Of a DNA stretch of 64,000 nucleotides, positions 55,036 to 64,000 are shown one piece after another. The stretch comes from Didymella arachidicola. Taxonomy: Eukaryota; Ascomycota; Dothideomycetes; Pleosporales; Didymellaceae. Numbering within the stretch: position 1 is the stretch's first letter; every line of letters begins with the position of its first letter. Under the pieces are notes generated by a model. It saw only the letters and a list, made by a program, of their open reading frames with translations, had not been told where the DNA came from and ran no database searches. The stretch covers positions 1,054,001-1,118,000 of the forward strand of contig CM049991.1 of the NCBI GenBank assembly GCA_016630955.3, written 5' to 3'. A program made the translations under genes and the position numbers.

Positions 55036-55752
55036 CGTGCGCGTAACTAGGGGTATCGTGAAGGAAGAAGAGTCGGCGTGCAGGCGGTATTAGGGCACGG
55101 CGACGTGTATAGTGACGTGCGGTGCGGGAGGGTGCGACGGGCCTCTGCGGGAGAGAGGCGCGTAGGCGTTGGGTAGAGAGCGGACGCAGGGAAGGAGCGA
55201 ATTTGGCCAGCCAGGAGGAGCCTTCCGCGAAGGCCGTGCTGCTGCGAGCTGCGGCGATGGGGTGCGACTGGCGATGGGAGCGGTGCTGAGGTGGGCGGTG
55301 GAGGCGTAAAGGGAGGTTGGAAGAGTCGGGGCGGTATTGGCTCCAGGGGCCTTTGCCGCTAACGGCCTAGCCGCGCAGAGCCCAGCAGCAGCAGCAGCAG
55401 CAGCAGCAGACGAGCCCTCGCCGCACTGACACGCGCAGCACGCGAGCAGTGTGCAACAACAATCTTTGGCAGACAGCTCGGTAGCCAATATGGAATGCAG
55501 TCATTCACGTCCAGTCACAAATCACACTCATCATCGTCACTTGTCTCCCTCCAGACCCTCCGTTGACAGTTGACTGCAGCATCGAGTGGGGAACGGGCTA
55601 ACCGAGAGCGCGCTAGCGGTCGCACCTGCAAATTCCCAGGTGTGCTCACAACATCATCGCCGTCGAACTTTCACCGCGCACCCACAAAGGCCTGCTGCCG
55701 CCTTGCGAACCCTCCCCCAGCGACCCGGATTCCGCATCCCCCGCTGCCCAGC
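55036..55752. promoter_or_regulatory. Divergent promoter G-gamma / eIF3a
   Basis: 717 bp between starts pointing apart. It includes a (CAG)9 tract and, toward eIF3a, a pyrimidine-rich leader typical of translation-factor genes. No TATA box stands out. Confidence 0.5.
55383..55409. repeat. (CAG)9 microsatellite
   Basis: Nine perfect CAG triplets in the shared G-gamma/eIF3a upstream region. They are not inside a gene I can support. Confidence 0.95.
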
Positions 55753-58700
55753 ATGGCGCCTCCTCCCCACAGCAAGCCCGAGAACACTCTGTACGCCTCC
55801 TCGAGCCCGATATCAGAACCCCACCACGGATATGACAATGCTAACGCCGCTGCAGCAAACGCGCCCAAGAACTCATCGGCGTCAACCAGCAACTGGCTGC
55901 CCTGCAGCTCCTCCACGAACATGTCACCTCCAAGCGCACCCGCAACGTCCCCATCGCCTCCCTGGAGCCCGTCATGATCCTCTTCGTCGAGCTCTGCGTC
56001 GACCTGCGCAAGGGCAAGCTCGCCAAGGACGGTCTGTACCAGTACAAGAACACCGCCCAGAACACCAACGTAGGCACCATCGAGCTGGTCTTCAAGAAGT
56101 TCATCGAGCTCGCCGAGGGCAAGGTCACCGAGGCCCAGGCCAAGGCTGATGAGGCGCACTCCACCACCGAGGGCGCTTCTGGCGAGGCCAAGAACATCGA
56201 GGATCTGGAGGCCTCCGAGACTCCCGAGTCCATCCTCCTCTCTACCGTCTCTGGCGAGCAGTCCCGCGATCGCACTGACCGCGCCATCGTCACACCATGG
56301 CTGAAGTTCCTCTGGGAGACGTACCGCACAGTTCTTGACATCTTCAAGAACAACGCTCGTCTGGAGCTCATGTACCAGTCGACCGCCCACCAGGCCTTCC
56401 AGTTCTGCTCCAAATACGCCCGCAAGACCGAGTTTCGCCGTCTCTGCGAGCTGCTCCGCAACCACTTGCAGAATGCCGCCAAATTCTCCTCGCAGATGCA
56501 CGCCATCAACCTGTCCGACCCTGACACACTGCAGCGCCACCTTGATACCCGTTTCCAGCAGCTGAACGTCGCCGTCGAGCTTGAGCTGTGGCAGGAGGCT
56601 TTCAGGAGTGTTGAGGACATCCACACCCTGCTCAGCTTGAGCAAGCGCCCTGCGAAGAACGTCATGATGGCCAACTACTTCGAGAAGCTCACTCGAATCT
56701 TCTTGGTCAGCGAAAACTACCTCTTCCACGCCGCCGCATGGAGTCGTTACTACAACCTTCTCCGCCAGTCTGCTGCCGCTGTCGCCTCTGGACAGGGCTC
56801 GAAGAAGGACAATCCAGCTGTCACCGAGGCCGATATGACCAAGGCCGCTTCGTTCGTCCTTCTCTCCGCTCTTTCAATTCCTGTTATCAGCACATCCCGC
56901 TCTCGTGGTGCCCTAGTCGACGCTGACGCGGCGAGGAATAACAAGAACTCCCGTCTCACCAACTTGCTCGGCATGACCCAAGCCCCCACTCGTGCTATCC
57001 TGTTCAAGGATGCTCTCAGCAAGGGTTTGCTCAAGCGTGCCCGTCCTGAGATTCGCGACCTCTACAATATCCTCGAGGTCGATTTCCACCCTCTGTCCAT
57101 CTGCAAGAAGATCTCACCTATTCTTGCTCAGATTGGCGCAGACGAGGAGATGAAGAAGTATGTTGGCCCGCTCCAACAGGTCATCCTTACACGTCTTTTC
57201 CAGCAACTGTCTCAAGTGTACGACTCGGTCCAGATCAAGTTTGTTCTCGACCTCGCCCAGTTCCCCGAACCTTTCGGTGTCAGCAAGGCCACCATCGAAA
57301 AGTTCATCATGAACGGTTGCAAGAAGGGTGACCTCGCCATCCGCATCGACCATGCCGCTGGTGTTCTTACCTTCGACTCTGATGTCTTCTCTGCTGCGAA
57401 GGCCATGCACCCTGGATCTGGTGCTGGCTCAGCTGAATCCGAAACCCGTTCTGTTCAGCGCCTCCAGAGCACACCTGCTGAAATTGTCCGTTCTCAGCTC
57501 ACACGCCTTGCCAAGTCGCTCTTCGTTACCTGCCAGTATGTCGACCCCTCATTCAACGCCGAGCGCATCAGGGAGAAGGAGGCTGCCCTTGCTCGCGCCA
57601 AAGAAGGCGCCGAGAAGGAGCACCAGGAGACTCTCGCTCGCCGCGACATCATCTCACAGAAGAAGGAGGCTGCCGCTAAGGCGCTCCAGGCCAAGGAGAC
57701 TGAGGAGCAGACTAAGAGGGCCCTTCGTCAGCAGCAACTGAAGGAAGAGGAGACCCGCCGCCTCGCCGAAGAGCAGCGTCTGCGAGCTGAGCAGCGCATC
57801 AAAGCCGAACAACAGCGCATTCAACGCGAGGAGATCACTAAGCAGATTCAAGAGCTCAAGGCGACCACAAAGGTCGATATCGAGCTACCTGACAACATAG
57901 AGGACCTTGATTCGACAAGAATCCGTATTCTTAAGCTCCAGGCCCTTGAGAAGGAGAAGAGCCTGCTTGCTGAGACTCTTCGTGTTAGCGGCAAGCGTAT
58001 CGATCATTTAGAGCGTGCCTACCGCAAGGAGGAGGTCAAGCACCTCAAGGAGGACTACGAAAGGCAGATGAAGGCTGATGAAGAGGCTTACGAGAAGGCC
58101 AAGGCAGAGGAGCTTAAGGAGGCTGAGGAGAAGCACAAGGAGGATGTTGCTCTTAAGCATCGTCTGTCCCGTCTCGTACCCGTCTACGCCGACTTCGTCA
58201 CCACTGTCAAACAAAACCGCAAGGCCGAGTTTGAGAAGCGCTCGAGGGCTGCCCAGAAGGAGCTTGAGGCCAAGAAGGCCGCTCGCGTCAAGGAAGTCAA
58301 GGAGAGGTTTGCTAGGGAGAAACGTGAGCGCGAAGAGGCCGAGCGCAGACAGCGTGAGGAAGAGGAGCGCGCAGCCGCTGAGGAAGAGGCCAGGGCTGCC
58401 GAAGCTGAGGCTAAGCGCGCTAAGATGGCTGAGGAGAAGGCCAAGCGTGATGAGGAGCGCAAGTCAGTATTCCCTGCTTTCCTTTTGACGTGCTATACTT
58501 ACATATTCCAGGGCTCTCGACGAGGTTGCACGCAAACAGCGTGAGAGGGAGGAGGCAGCAGAAGCCAAGATCCAGGCTCAGAAGCAGGGCGGTTTCCGCT
58601 CCCAGGTTCCCGACCGAACCATCTCTCGTGGCGCACCTGCTGCTGCAGAGCCCGAGAGCCGTGGACCTCCACGTCTCGCCCTTGCGGGTGGCAAGCCCTC

Positions 58701-59130
58701 ATGGCGTGACCGTATGGCAGCCAAGGATGCTGGTGAGGGTGCCCCCGCCGCTCCTGACGCTCAGCCTACCCCCTCCGCTGCTGCCCCTGCCCCCGAGGCA
58801 GCACCTGCTCAGCGTAGTGGCTACGTTCCTCCCCACCTTCGTGGCGCCGGCGGTGCTGCTCCTGGTGGTGGCTGGAGAGAGCGTGAGGCCGCAACACGCG
58901 AAGCCCCTGCTCGCGGTGATTCCGGTTCCCCTGCTGCTGGCGGACGCTATGAGGCACCTCGCCGCGATTTCGGTGAGGAGCGCAAGGCGTCTCCCGCTAC
59001 TGGGGGTCGTTGGGAGCCTCCTGCGCGCCGCGGTCCCCCTGCCGGTGAGCGCGAGCCTGAGTCGCGCGCTCCCCCGGCGGCAGCTAGCGGTGAGAAGTAC
59101 GTGCCGCGCTGGAAGCGTGCTGGTCAGTAG
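55753..59130 (+). CDS. TIF32: Translation initiation factor eIF3 subunit a (TIF32)
   Basis: Exons 55753-55790, 55856-58462 and 58512-59130, 1087 aa. The first join gives PENTLKRAQELIGVNQQLAA, then LHEHVTSKRTRNVPIASLEP, the eIF3a N-terminal signature. The N-terminal helical repeats and the PCI domain occupy about residues 1-500 (LYNILEVDFHPLSICKKISP; VYDSVQIKFVLDLAQFPEPF). A long, highly charged coiled coil follows (about 560-900), then a Gly/Pro/Arg-rich C-terminus with repeated RREF/GGRWEPP-like units. eIF3a scaffolds eIF3, binds the 40S mRNA entry side and helps recruit mRNA and scan. Length and order match fungal orthologs. The last intron (49 nt) falls in the coiled coil. Confidence 0.95.
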
Positions 59131-59416
59131 AGTGTGATTTCGTTAGACATGATTGATGCCTCTGGGTCATGAGAAAAGGGTTGGCGGTACATAGGGAGTT
59201 TGCTCTGCTTTCTCGGCTCGGCGGTCATGATCATTCGCCATCTAGCTAGGTTTTCAAAATGCATTTACAGCGGTTCACTGAACACAACACACATTACCAA
59301 GCCAACAACATGATCAAGTGATTCATCGCGACGTGCAAGCAAGCTGTCATGCAGAAGAAGCCGTGGTCATGGACGCCTGGCTCAGAAATACTGATGAGAT
59401 TTTCTACTCGATGCCT
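59131..59416. other. Convergent 3' intergenic region
   Basis: 286 bp between the stops of eIF3a (+) and the GH43 gene (-). Nothing specific seen. Confidence 0.5.
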
Positions 59417-61036
59417 TCAGACATCATACCGATCAGACTCATGCTCGACTGGCCTGTATGTGAAGTAGTCGAACGTTGCCTTCGTTGCTGTCCCATTCAG
59501 ATCACTGGCTGCAACACCCACAAATGCTCCCGTGAAGCTGCCGTGCGCCTGATGTCCACCACACTCATCACTCAGAATACTCGCATCATACACCGGCCCA
59601 ATCTCCTTCAAATCCCCGCCTTTCAGCGCATACGAAAACTGCAGCGCCTTCCCGCGAATACTCAACGCCAACCTCACCTTTCCTTCCTGTGGAATCTTCA
59701 CCGGCTCTGCAAACGGGAGCTTGAGGTTGCCATCCGGCCACGACGCCTCAGACGACAGGATCAGCAGCTCGCGCTGCCCGTCCGAGTGCGCGGTCACTGT
59801 CAGGTAGAAGAAATTGAAGCGGCAGTAGTACGCCGTCAGGCCCGCAAACTGGCGTTCGTCGGTTGGCGAGAAGGAAATCGTGGTCTCGGCGTCGTAGGAG
59901 AAATGCGTCTGCCGCCTTGCAACGAGCGCTTGCTCGAACCACGAGCCGATTGCTTCACGGCTGGTGAGAACGAGTGCGCCGTCGTTGACGCTGAAAATGC
60001 GCTCTGGCTCAGGTGTGCGCAGCCATTGGAAGTCTCTGTGCAGACCGGCGGAAGCGGTAAATGTGTATTTTTGCTCTGTCCAGTACGCCACATCGTCGCG
60101 AGTCCCGGGTAAGTCGACGTACAGAGATGGCACGGGGCCGTTCTTGACGTACAGCCAGTCATCGTCGCTCCAGTAGGCTTCCTGGATCGCGGTCTCGCGG
60201 CCGAGAACGCAGCGGCGGAACTGAGTCGTTGGGCGGCCGGTCAGATGCACGATGTAGGTTTTGCCCTCGGGTGTATCCACAATGTCGCCGTGGCCTGCTC
60301 GCTGGAGTGCGGCGAGCGGGGCGTCTTTGGAGGTGATGATGTACTTTTGTGGATGCAGTTCGTACGGGCCCCATATGTCGCGAGAACGTGCAAGAGTGCA
60401 GGCATGCTCGTAGCCTGTGCCACCCTCCGCTGTCAGAAGGTAATAATACCCATTTCGCTTGTAGAGATGGGGCCCTTCGACCAAATCTAGCTCAGTACCA
60501 CCGAAGATGGTTTTCGTTGGACCAACCAGTTTGCCAGCCTTGGGATCCCACTCTTGCAGCCGGATACCTGCAAATGATCTTGGACGACGGCGGTGATCTT
60601 GCAGCATGTTTATGAACCATTTTTTGCCATCATCATCGTGAAAAAGCGATGGATCGAATCCAGAAGAGTTGACATAGTAGGGCTCCGACCAAGGGCCTTT
60701 GATCTTGTCCGCTGTGACGATATAGTTTGGAGTGTCCTTGAACGAGCCATCTTTACGTTTGACGTCGGTGTACACCAGAAAGAACCTCTCACCATCATGG
60801 GTCAAGCACGGTGCCCAGACTCCACAACTGTCGGGGTTACCTCGCATGTCAAGTTGGCTCTTTCTGCTCAGCGGCCGTGTCACGAGCTCCCAATTTGCGA
60901 GGTCCTTGGAGTGATGGATTTGAACGCCCGGGTACCATTCAAAAGTCGATGTTGCAATGTAGTAATCATCCTTGACTCGAAGGATAGAGGGATCGGCATT
61001 GAAGCCTGGTAGGATAGGATTCCGTACAAGTGGCAT
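59417..61036 (-). CDS. Glycoside hydrolase family 43 beta-xylosidase (intracellular type)
   Basis: Single exon, 539 aa from the ATG at 61036 (MPLVRNPILPGFNADPSILR). The five-bladed propeller holds the GH43 catalytic triad: general base Asp15 (NADPSI), pKa-modulating Asp128 (SSGFDPSLF) and general acid Glu187 (DLVEGPHLYK). These are the same numbers as in the bacterial XynB3-type enzymes, from memory. A C-terminal beta-sandwich (from about 330; VYDASILSDECGGHQAHGSF) is the usual second domain of this XynB-like subgroup (GH43_11 style). There is no signal peptide, so it probably works in the cytosol on imported xylobiose or xylo-oligomers, releasing xylose by an inverting mechanism. Being intronless and close to bacterial XynB in layout, an old bacterial origin is possible but untested. 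Confidence 0.92.
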   Translation of the reverse strand: MPLVRNPILPGFNADPSILRVKDDYYIATSTFEWYPGVQIHHSKDLANWELVTRPLSRKSQLDMRGNPDSCGVWAPCLTHDGERFFLVYTDVKRKDGSFKDTPNYIVTADKIKGPWSEPYYVNSSGFDPSLFHDDDGKKWFINMLQDHRRRPRSFAGIRLQEWDPKAGKLVGPTKTIFGGTELDLVEGPHLYKRNGYYYLLTAEGGTGYEHACTLARSRDIWGPYELHPQKYIITSKDAPLAALQRAGHGDIVDTPEGKTYIVHLTGRPTTQFRRCVLGRETAIQEAYWSDDDWLYVKNGPVPSLYVDLPGTRDDVAYWTEQKYTFTASAGLHRDFQWLRTPEPERIFSVNDGALVLTSREAIGSWFEQALVARRQTHFSYDAETTISFSPTDERQFAGLTAYYCRFNFFYLTVTAHSDGQRELLILSSEASWPDGNLKLPFAEPVKIPQEGKVRLALSIRGKALQFSYALKGGDLKEIGPVYDASILSDECGGHQAHGSFTGAFVGVAASDLNGTATKATFDYFTYRPVEHESDRYDV

Positions 61037-62269
61037 ATTGAGGATGTTGGTATGCTGTGGTAGAGGAAAGATAGGATTGAAGTCACACCTGTTGTCTCCA
61101 CCGAAACTTGCTTACCTGAACATGAGGCTATAGTCGTGAGGAGAGCGCTCCACATGCCTGTATTTAGCCGGCGTCATTTAGCCCGAGTACCCGAGCAGAC
61201 ATGGGAAACTTCGTCTTTGCGGTCACTCTCAGTTCAGTGCACCTTCACTGTTACCGACCGGTTGGCGCATTGAATAAGACATCAAGAGCTGAGCTCCTGC
61301 GATATGACGCATCGTAATTCCCGTGTTGCTTCACGGTTGCGAATGCGATAACATCAAAGTTGGGCTGGCCAAGACTGACAGAGCTGTTGCGGCTGGTTCG
61401 AAGTGCGACGGCATCAGCAGCGAGACACCACCGCCTTCTTCCCCCAATGACTATGCACCTCCAGCGTTATTGGGGATTTGCGCAAGTAAGGTGCAGTCTT
61501 GAGCCTCAAGGCATCCCCGAGGTCCTGTTCCGTTATCGGCCAACTGAAAGCATGCCATGAGAAACACTGACACATGCACCTAAGTTGAGGTTTGGCGCCG
61601 CGATTCTTGGTATTGAATGCCCACCTTCGTCGCGTATCTCGAGGCGGGATGCTAAGCTTGGGCTGCATTGCGAACTGCTCGCTGAAGCGGCTTAAAAAAG
61701 ATGCCGCCTGTCTCTATCTACTGTGTCTGTGAAGGTCTGATGAATCGTGGTGATCTGCTGTTCAACTTTGCGCGAACGCGTTTTCGAGGGCATGCAAGGA
61801 AGCTGCGATGATGCGGAGAAAGGTCTGACTCGAGCACCAGTCGCGAGCGGATCAGATTAGATAAACGATCACTTTCAACCCCCCCGGACCACAAACGTGT
61901 CTGCCAAGTGAACGCCAGCTGAGCGGGATCCAACGCCAGCGCTCTTCTGAAGCCGCTGGCTTATCAGATCGTTCGGTCCTATGCTAATCAAGGCAGGAGC
62001 CCCGTCCATCAGCAGCCTCTGTGCCTTTCTCACGTTGCTGTTCGATGTTGCGCAAGGCCCCGAGACCGCCTGACATGTTTTTCTCTGCACATTTGCAAGA
62101 GGAGTGGTGGATTGTCAACCCTTGACGGAGCCGGCTGCCAAGCAGTTTGTGGTATAAACAGGGACTTACTGCTTACTGCCGCATCTGGACTGCGGCTCTG
62201 TTGGCCTTCCTCTATCTTGATATTTGATCGAGGTTCCCTTTCTACTCCTTTCCTTGGTAGAAAATCAAC
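61037..62269. promoter_or_regulatory. Divergent region GH43 / siderophore transporter
   Basis: 1.2 kb between starts pointing apart. It contains two GATA-type sites (61851-61867 and 61961-61969) and a TATAAA-like GGTATAAACAGG near 62150, about 115 bp before the transporter ATG. No coding frame recognised. Confidence 0.5.
61961..61969 (-). promoter_or_regulatory. Perfect iron-GATA site ATCTGATAA
   Basis: Plus strand TTATCAGAT, i.e. ATCTGATAA on the minus strand, matching the ATCWGATAA consensus of fungal iron-repressor GATA factors (SreA/SRE1 type). It lies about 300 bp upstream of the siderophore transporter start. A near match, ATCAGATTAGATAAACG, is at 61851-61867. Confidence 0.6.
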
Positions 62270-64000
62270 ATGCGGAACCCCTTTAGATCAGGTCCCCATT
62301 TGGAGCACCCCGTCGGTGACTATGGCGATACGAAGGATATGAACCAGGCTGTTGAGGCTGGTCAAGCACCAGTGGTTGATGTTAAGCATCCAATCGACGG
62401 CTCGGACGGAGCCTCCGGCGATGAGTCCTTCACTGCAGGCGCTCAAGATAGAGTCAGGAAGATGGAGGCTACGACCACTGTGTGGGGGAGGAAGTCGCTC
62501 ATTGCTGCATACATCATGATGTGGGTTGTCACATTCGTGGATGCTATGCAGCAGGGCGCCTCATCCTCGCTCAGTCCCTATGTCACCAGCTCCTTTTTTC
62601 AACATTCGCTGACGGCCTACACCGGCGTGATGTCTGGAGTCATCGGTGGTGTACTCAAGCTGCCACTTGCTAAGATTCTCGACATCTTTGGCCGTCCGCA
62701 AGGATATGGCATCATGATTGCATTCCTGACCGTTGGCCTAATCATGATGGCTGCCTGTAACGACGTGCAGACGTATGCGGCAGCAGAGATCTTCTACTGG
62801 ATCGGGTCAGTATTGGACCCCGCATGTTCTTCTCTCTTGATTGACGTTCCACAGTTACAGCGGCATCACTTACACCATCGGCATTTTCGTCGCTGATACA
62901 TCTCACCTGAAGAATCGTGGTTTCATGTTTGCCTACGTCAGCTCGCCGTACATTATTACTGTCTGGGTCACCGGACCTCTAGCTGCTGCATTCTACAACG
63001 GTCCAGGATGGAGGTGGTTCTACGGGGCATTTGCCGTCATCACTGTCGTGGTCAATGCTCCGTTGCTTGCGCTCTTCTGGGTGAACTACCGTAAGGCAGT
63101 CCGTACAGGCAAAATTGTGCCCGTCAAGAGCACCCGCACCCTTGCGGAGTCCGTCAAGCATTACTTTGTCGAATTCGACGTCGGTGGTCTGTTCTTCCTC
63201 ATGGGAGGTCTGGTCTTCTTCCTCCTGCCTTTCAGCTTGTGGTCCTACCAGGACGGTCGTTGGAACTCTCCGCTGGTGATCGCTTTCCTCATTATCGGCG
63301 GACTTATGCTGATCGGCTTTGCGCTCTATGAAAAGTTTGTCGCGCCGAAGACCTTCATCCCGTATGAGCTACTGCTTGAACGCACGGTTTTAGGCGCGTG
63401 TATCGTGTCAGGTGTGTTCTTCATCAGCTTCTACTGTTGGAACGCGTACTTCTTCTCGTTCCTCTAGGTGGTTAGCGGACTCAATATCACGCAGGCGACC
63501 TACGTCACTAATATCTACAGCATTGGATCTTGCTTCTGGTCTCTCATTGTCGGCCTCCTCATCAGGTGGACTGGTCGTTTCAAGTGGTTGGCGTTGTACT
63601 TTGGTGTTCCAGTGACCATGCTTGGTACTGGACTGATTATCCACTTCAGACAGCCCGACGTTGACGTTGGCTGGGTGGTCATGAGCCAGATATTCATCGC
63701 CTTTGCAGGCGGAGCCATCGTTATCACTGAGCAGATCGCTGCCATGGCAGCAACGACCCACCAATACATCGCAGTTGTTTTGGCGATCGAAGGCGTGTTT
63801 TCCAGCGTAGGAGGTGCGATTGGAGGCTCTGTTTCGTCTGAAATTTGGACTGGTGTCTTTCCAGCAAACTTAGCAAGGTACCTGCCTGCTGAGTCCCAGG
63901 CGAATCTCACAGAGATTTACGCCAGCCTAAACATGCAACTATCATACCCCAAGGGTACACCGATCATATATGCGATTGAGCAAGCCTATGGAGAGTCACA
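62270..64000 (+). pseudogene. Siderophore-iron transporter (SIT/MFS) with in-frame TAG; 3' end beyond window
   Basis: Exons 62270-62805 and 62855 onward (49-nt intron, joining EIFYWIG to YSGITYTIGIFVADT). The frame meets TAG at 63465-63467 (codon 383), directly after FYCWNAYFFSFL, then stays fully open to the window edge with family sequence: VVSGLNITQATYVTNIY, then ITEQIAAMAATTHQYIAVVL and ANLARYLPAESQANLTEIYA. The N-terminus is hydrophilic (about 70 residues) before the first helix. SIT proteins import ferric siderophores with protons at the plasma membrane or vesicles. The family usually has SFLQVV at the stop, so CAG (Gln) to TAG is the simplest change. The copy may therefore be a pseudogene, or make a truncated 382-aa protein, or carry a base error. 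An upstream ATCTGATAA site suggests iron regulation. Confidence 0.8.

Noticed and set aside
55671..56729. Minus-strand open frame (352 codons) opposite eIF3a
   Set aside because: Shadow frame; the plus strand is unmistakable eIF3a and the minus frame has no motif.
59318..60112. Plus-strand frame opposite the GH43 gene
   Set aside because: Overlaps catalogued catalytic-domain sequence on the minus strand and shows no recognisable content.
59417..64000. Siderophore biosynthesis or other secondary-metabolite cluster
   Set aside because: A SIT transporter and a GH43 enzyme alone do not make a cluster; no NRPS, PKS, ornithine monooxygenase or acyltransferase is visible.
1..64000. CRISPR arrays, insertion sequences, prophage or integron features
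   Set aside because: The DNA is eukaryotic with spliced genes; no direct-repeat/spacer arrays or transposase frames were seen.

Overview
The window is nuclear DNA of a filamentous ascomycete (Pezizomycotina). The evidence is short GT-AG introns (about 42-97 nt, many with CTRAC/CTAAY branch points), fungal-specific families (PMT4, Dcr2, Rhodopsin-domain membrane protein, Helo-like N-terminus, NUC-1, SIT siderophore transporter) and head-to-head genes sharing 0.25-0.7 kb promoters. Dothideomycetes is my best guess, but the sequence alone does not settle the class. There is no operon, plasmid, phage or CRISPR signal. Exon borders were inferred by eye from splice signals, reading frame and family conservation, and every multi-exon model given keeps an open frame.

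Layout. 0-8 kb: 3' end of pescadillo (NOP7, ribosome biogenesis), PMT4 O-mannosyltransferase with a long extra C-terminal tail, splicing factor SF3A1/Prp21, and Fe-S assembly factor ISD11. 8.5-12.7 kb: two low-complexity proteins of unknown function. 12.7-16.1 kb: the largest gene-poor stretch. 16.1-24.3 kb: secreted alpha-carbonic anhydrase, a BRCT protein with two families of SP/TP-rich tandem repeats, a SET-domain methyltransferase divergent from COQ4. 25.6-34.8 kb: Rhodopsin-domain membrane protein, a coiled-coil protein, a small five-exon conserved protein, a mitochondrial tRNA m1A58-methyltransferase-like protein, and the Dcr2-like phosphatase. 35-45.8 kb: a Helo-like/coiled-coil protein, RPS2, a GNAT acetyltransferase, a coiled-coil protein and an alpha/beta-hydrolase. 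46.6-53.1 kb: a PHO84-type phosphate transporter and a NUC-1/PHO4-type bHLH activator two genes' width apart. 54.6-64 kb: G-protein gamma subunit divergent from eIF3a, an intracellular GH43 beta-xylosidase, and the start of a siderophore transporter that carries an in-frame TAG.

Most interesting signals. (1) Two diverged copies, about 14 kb apart and both on the minus strand, of an uncatalogued element. It has a conserved upstream motif, a TATA box, a B-box-like internal motif, a 3' hairpin with a compensatory change, and a terminal T-run. This is the pattern of a small RNA polymerase III gene family or a tRNA-derived SINE. (2) An in-frame TAG where the siderophore-transporter family has Gln, with an exactly in-frame 63-nt intron-like interval ending at that TAG. 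(3) A perfect ATCTGATAA iron-GATA site upstream of that transporter. (4) Linkage of a phosphate transporter and its likely transcription factor.
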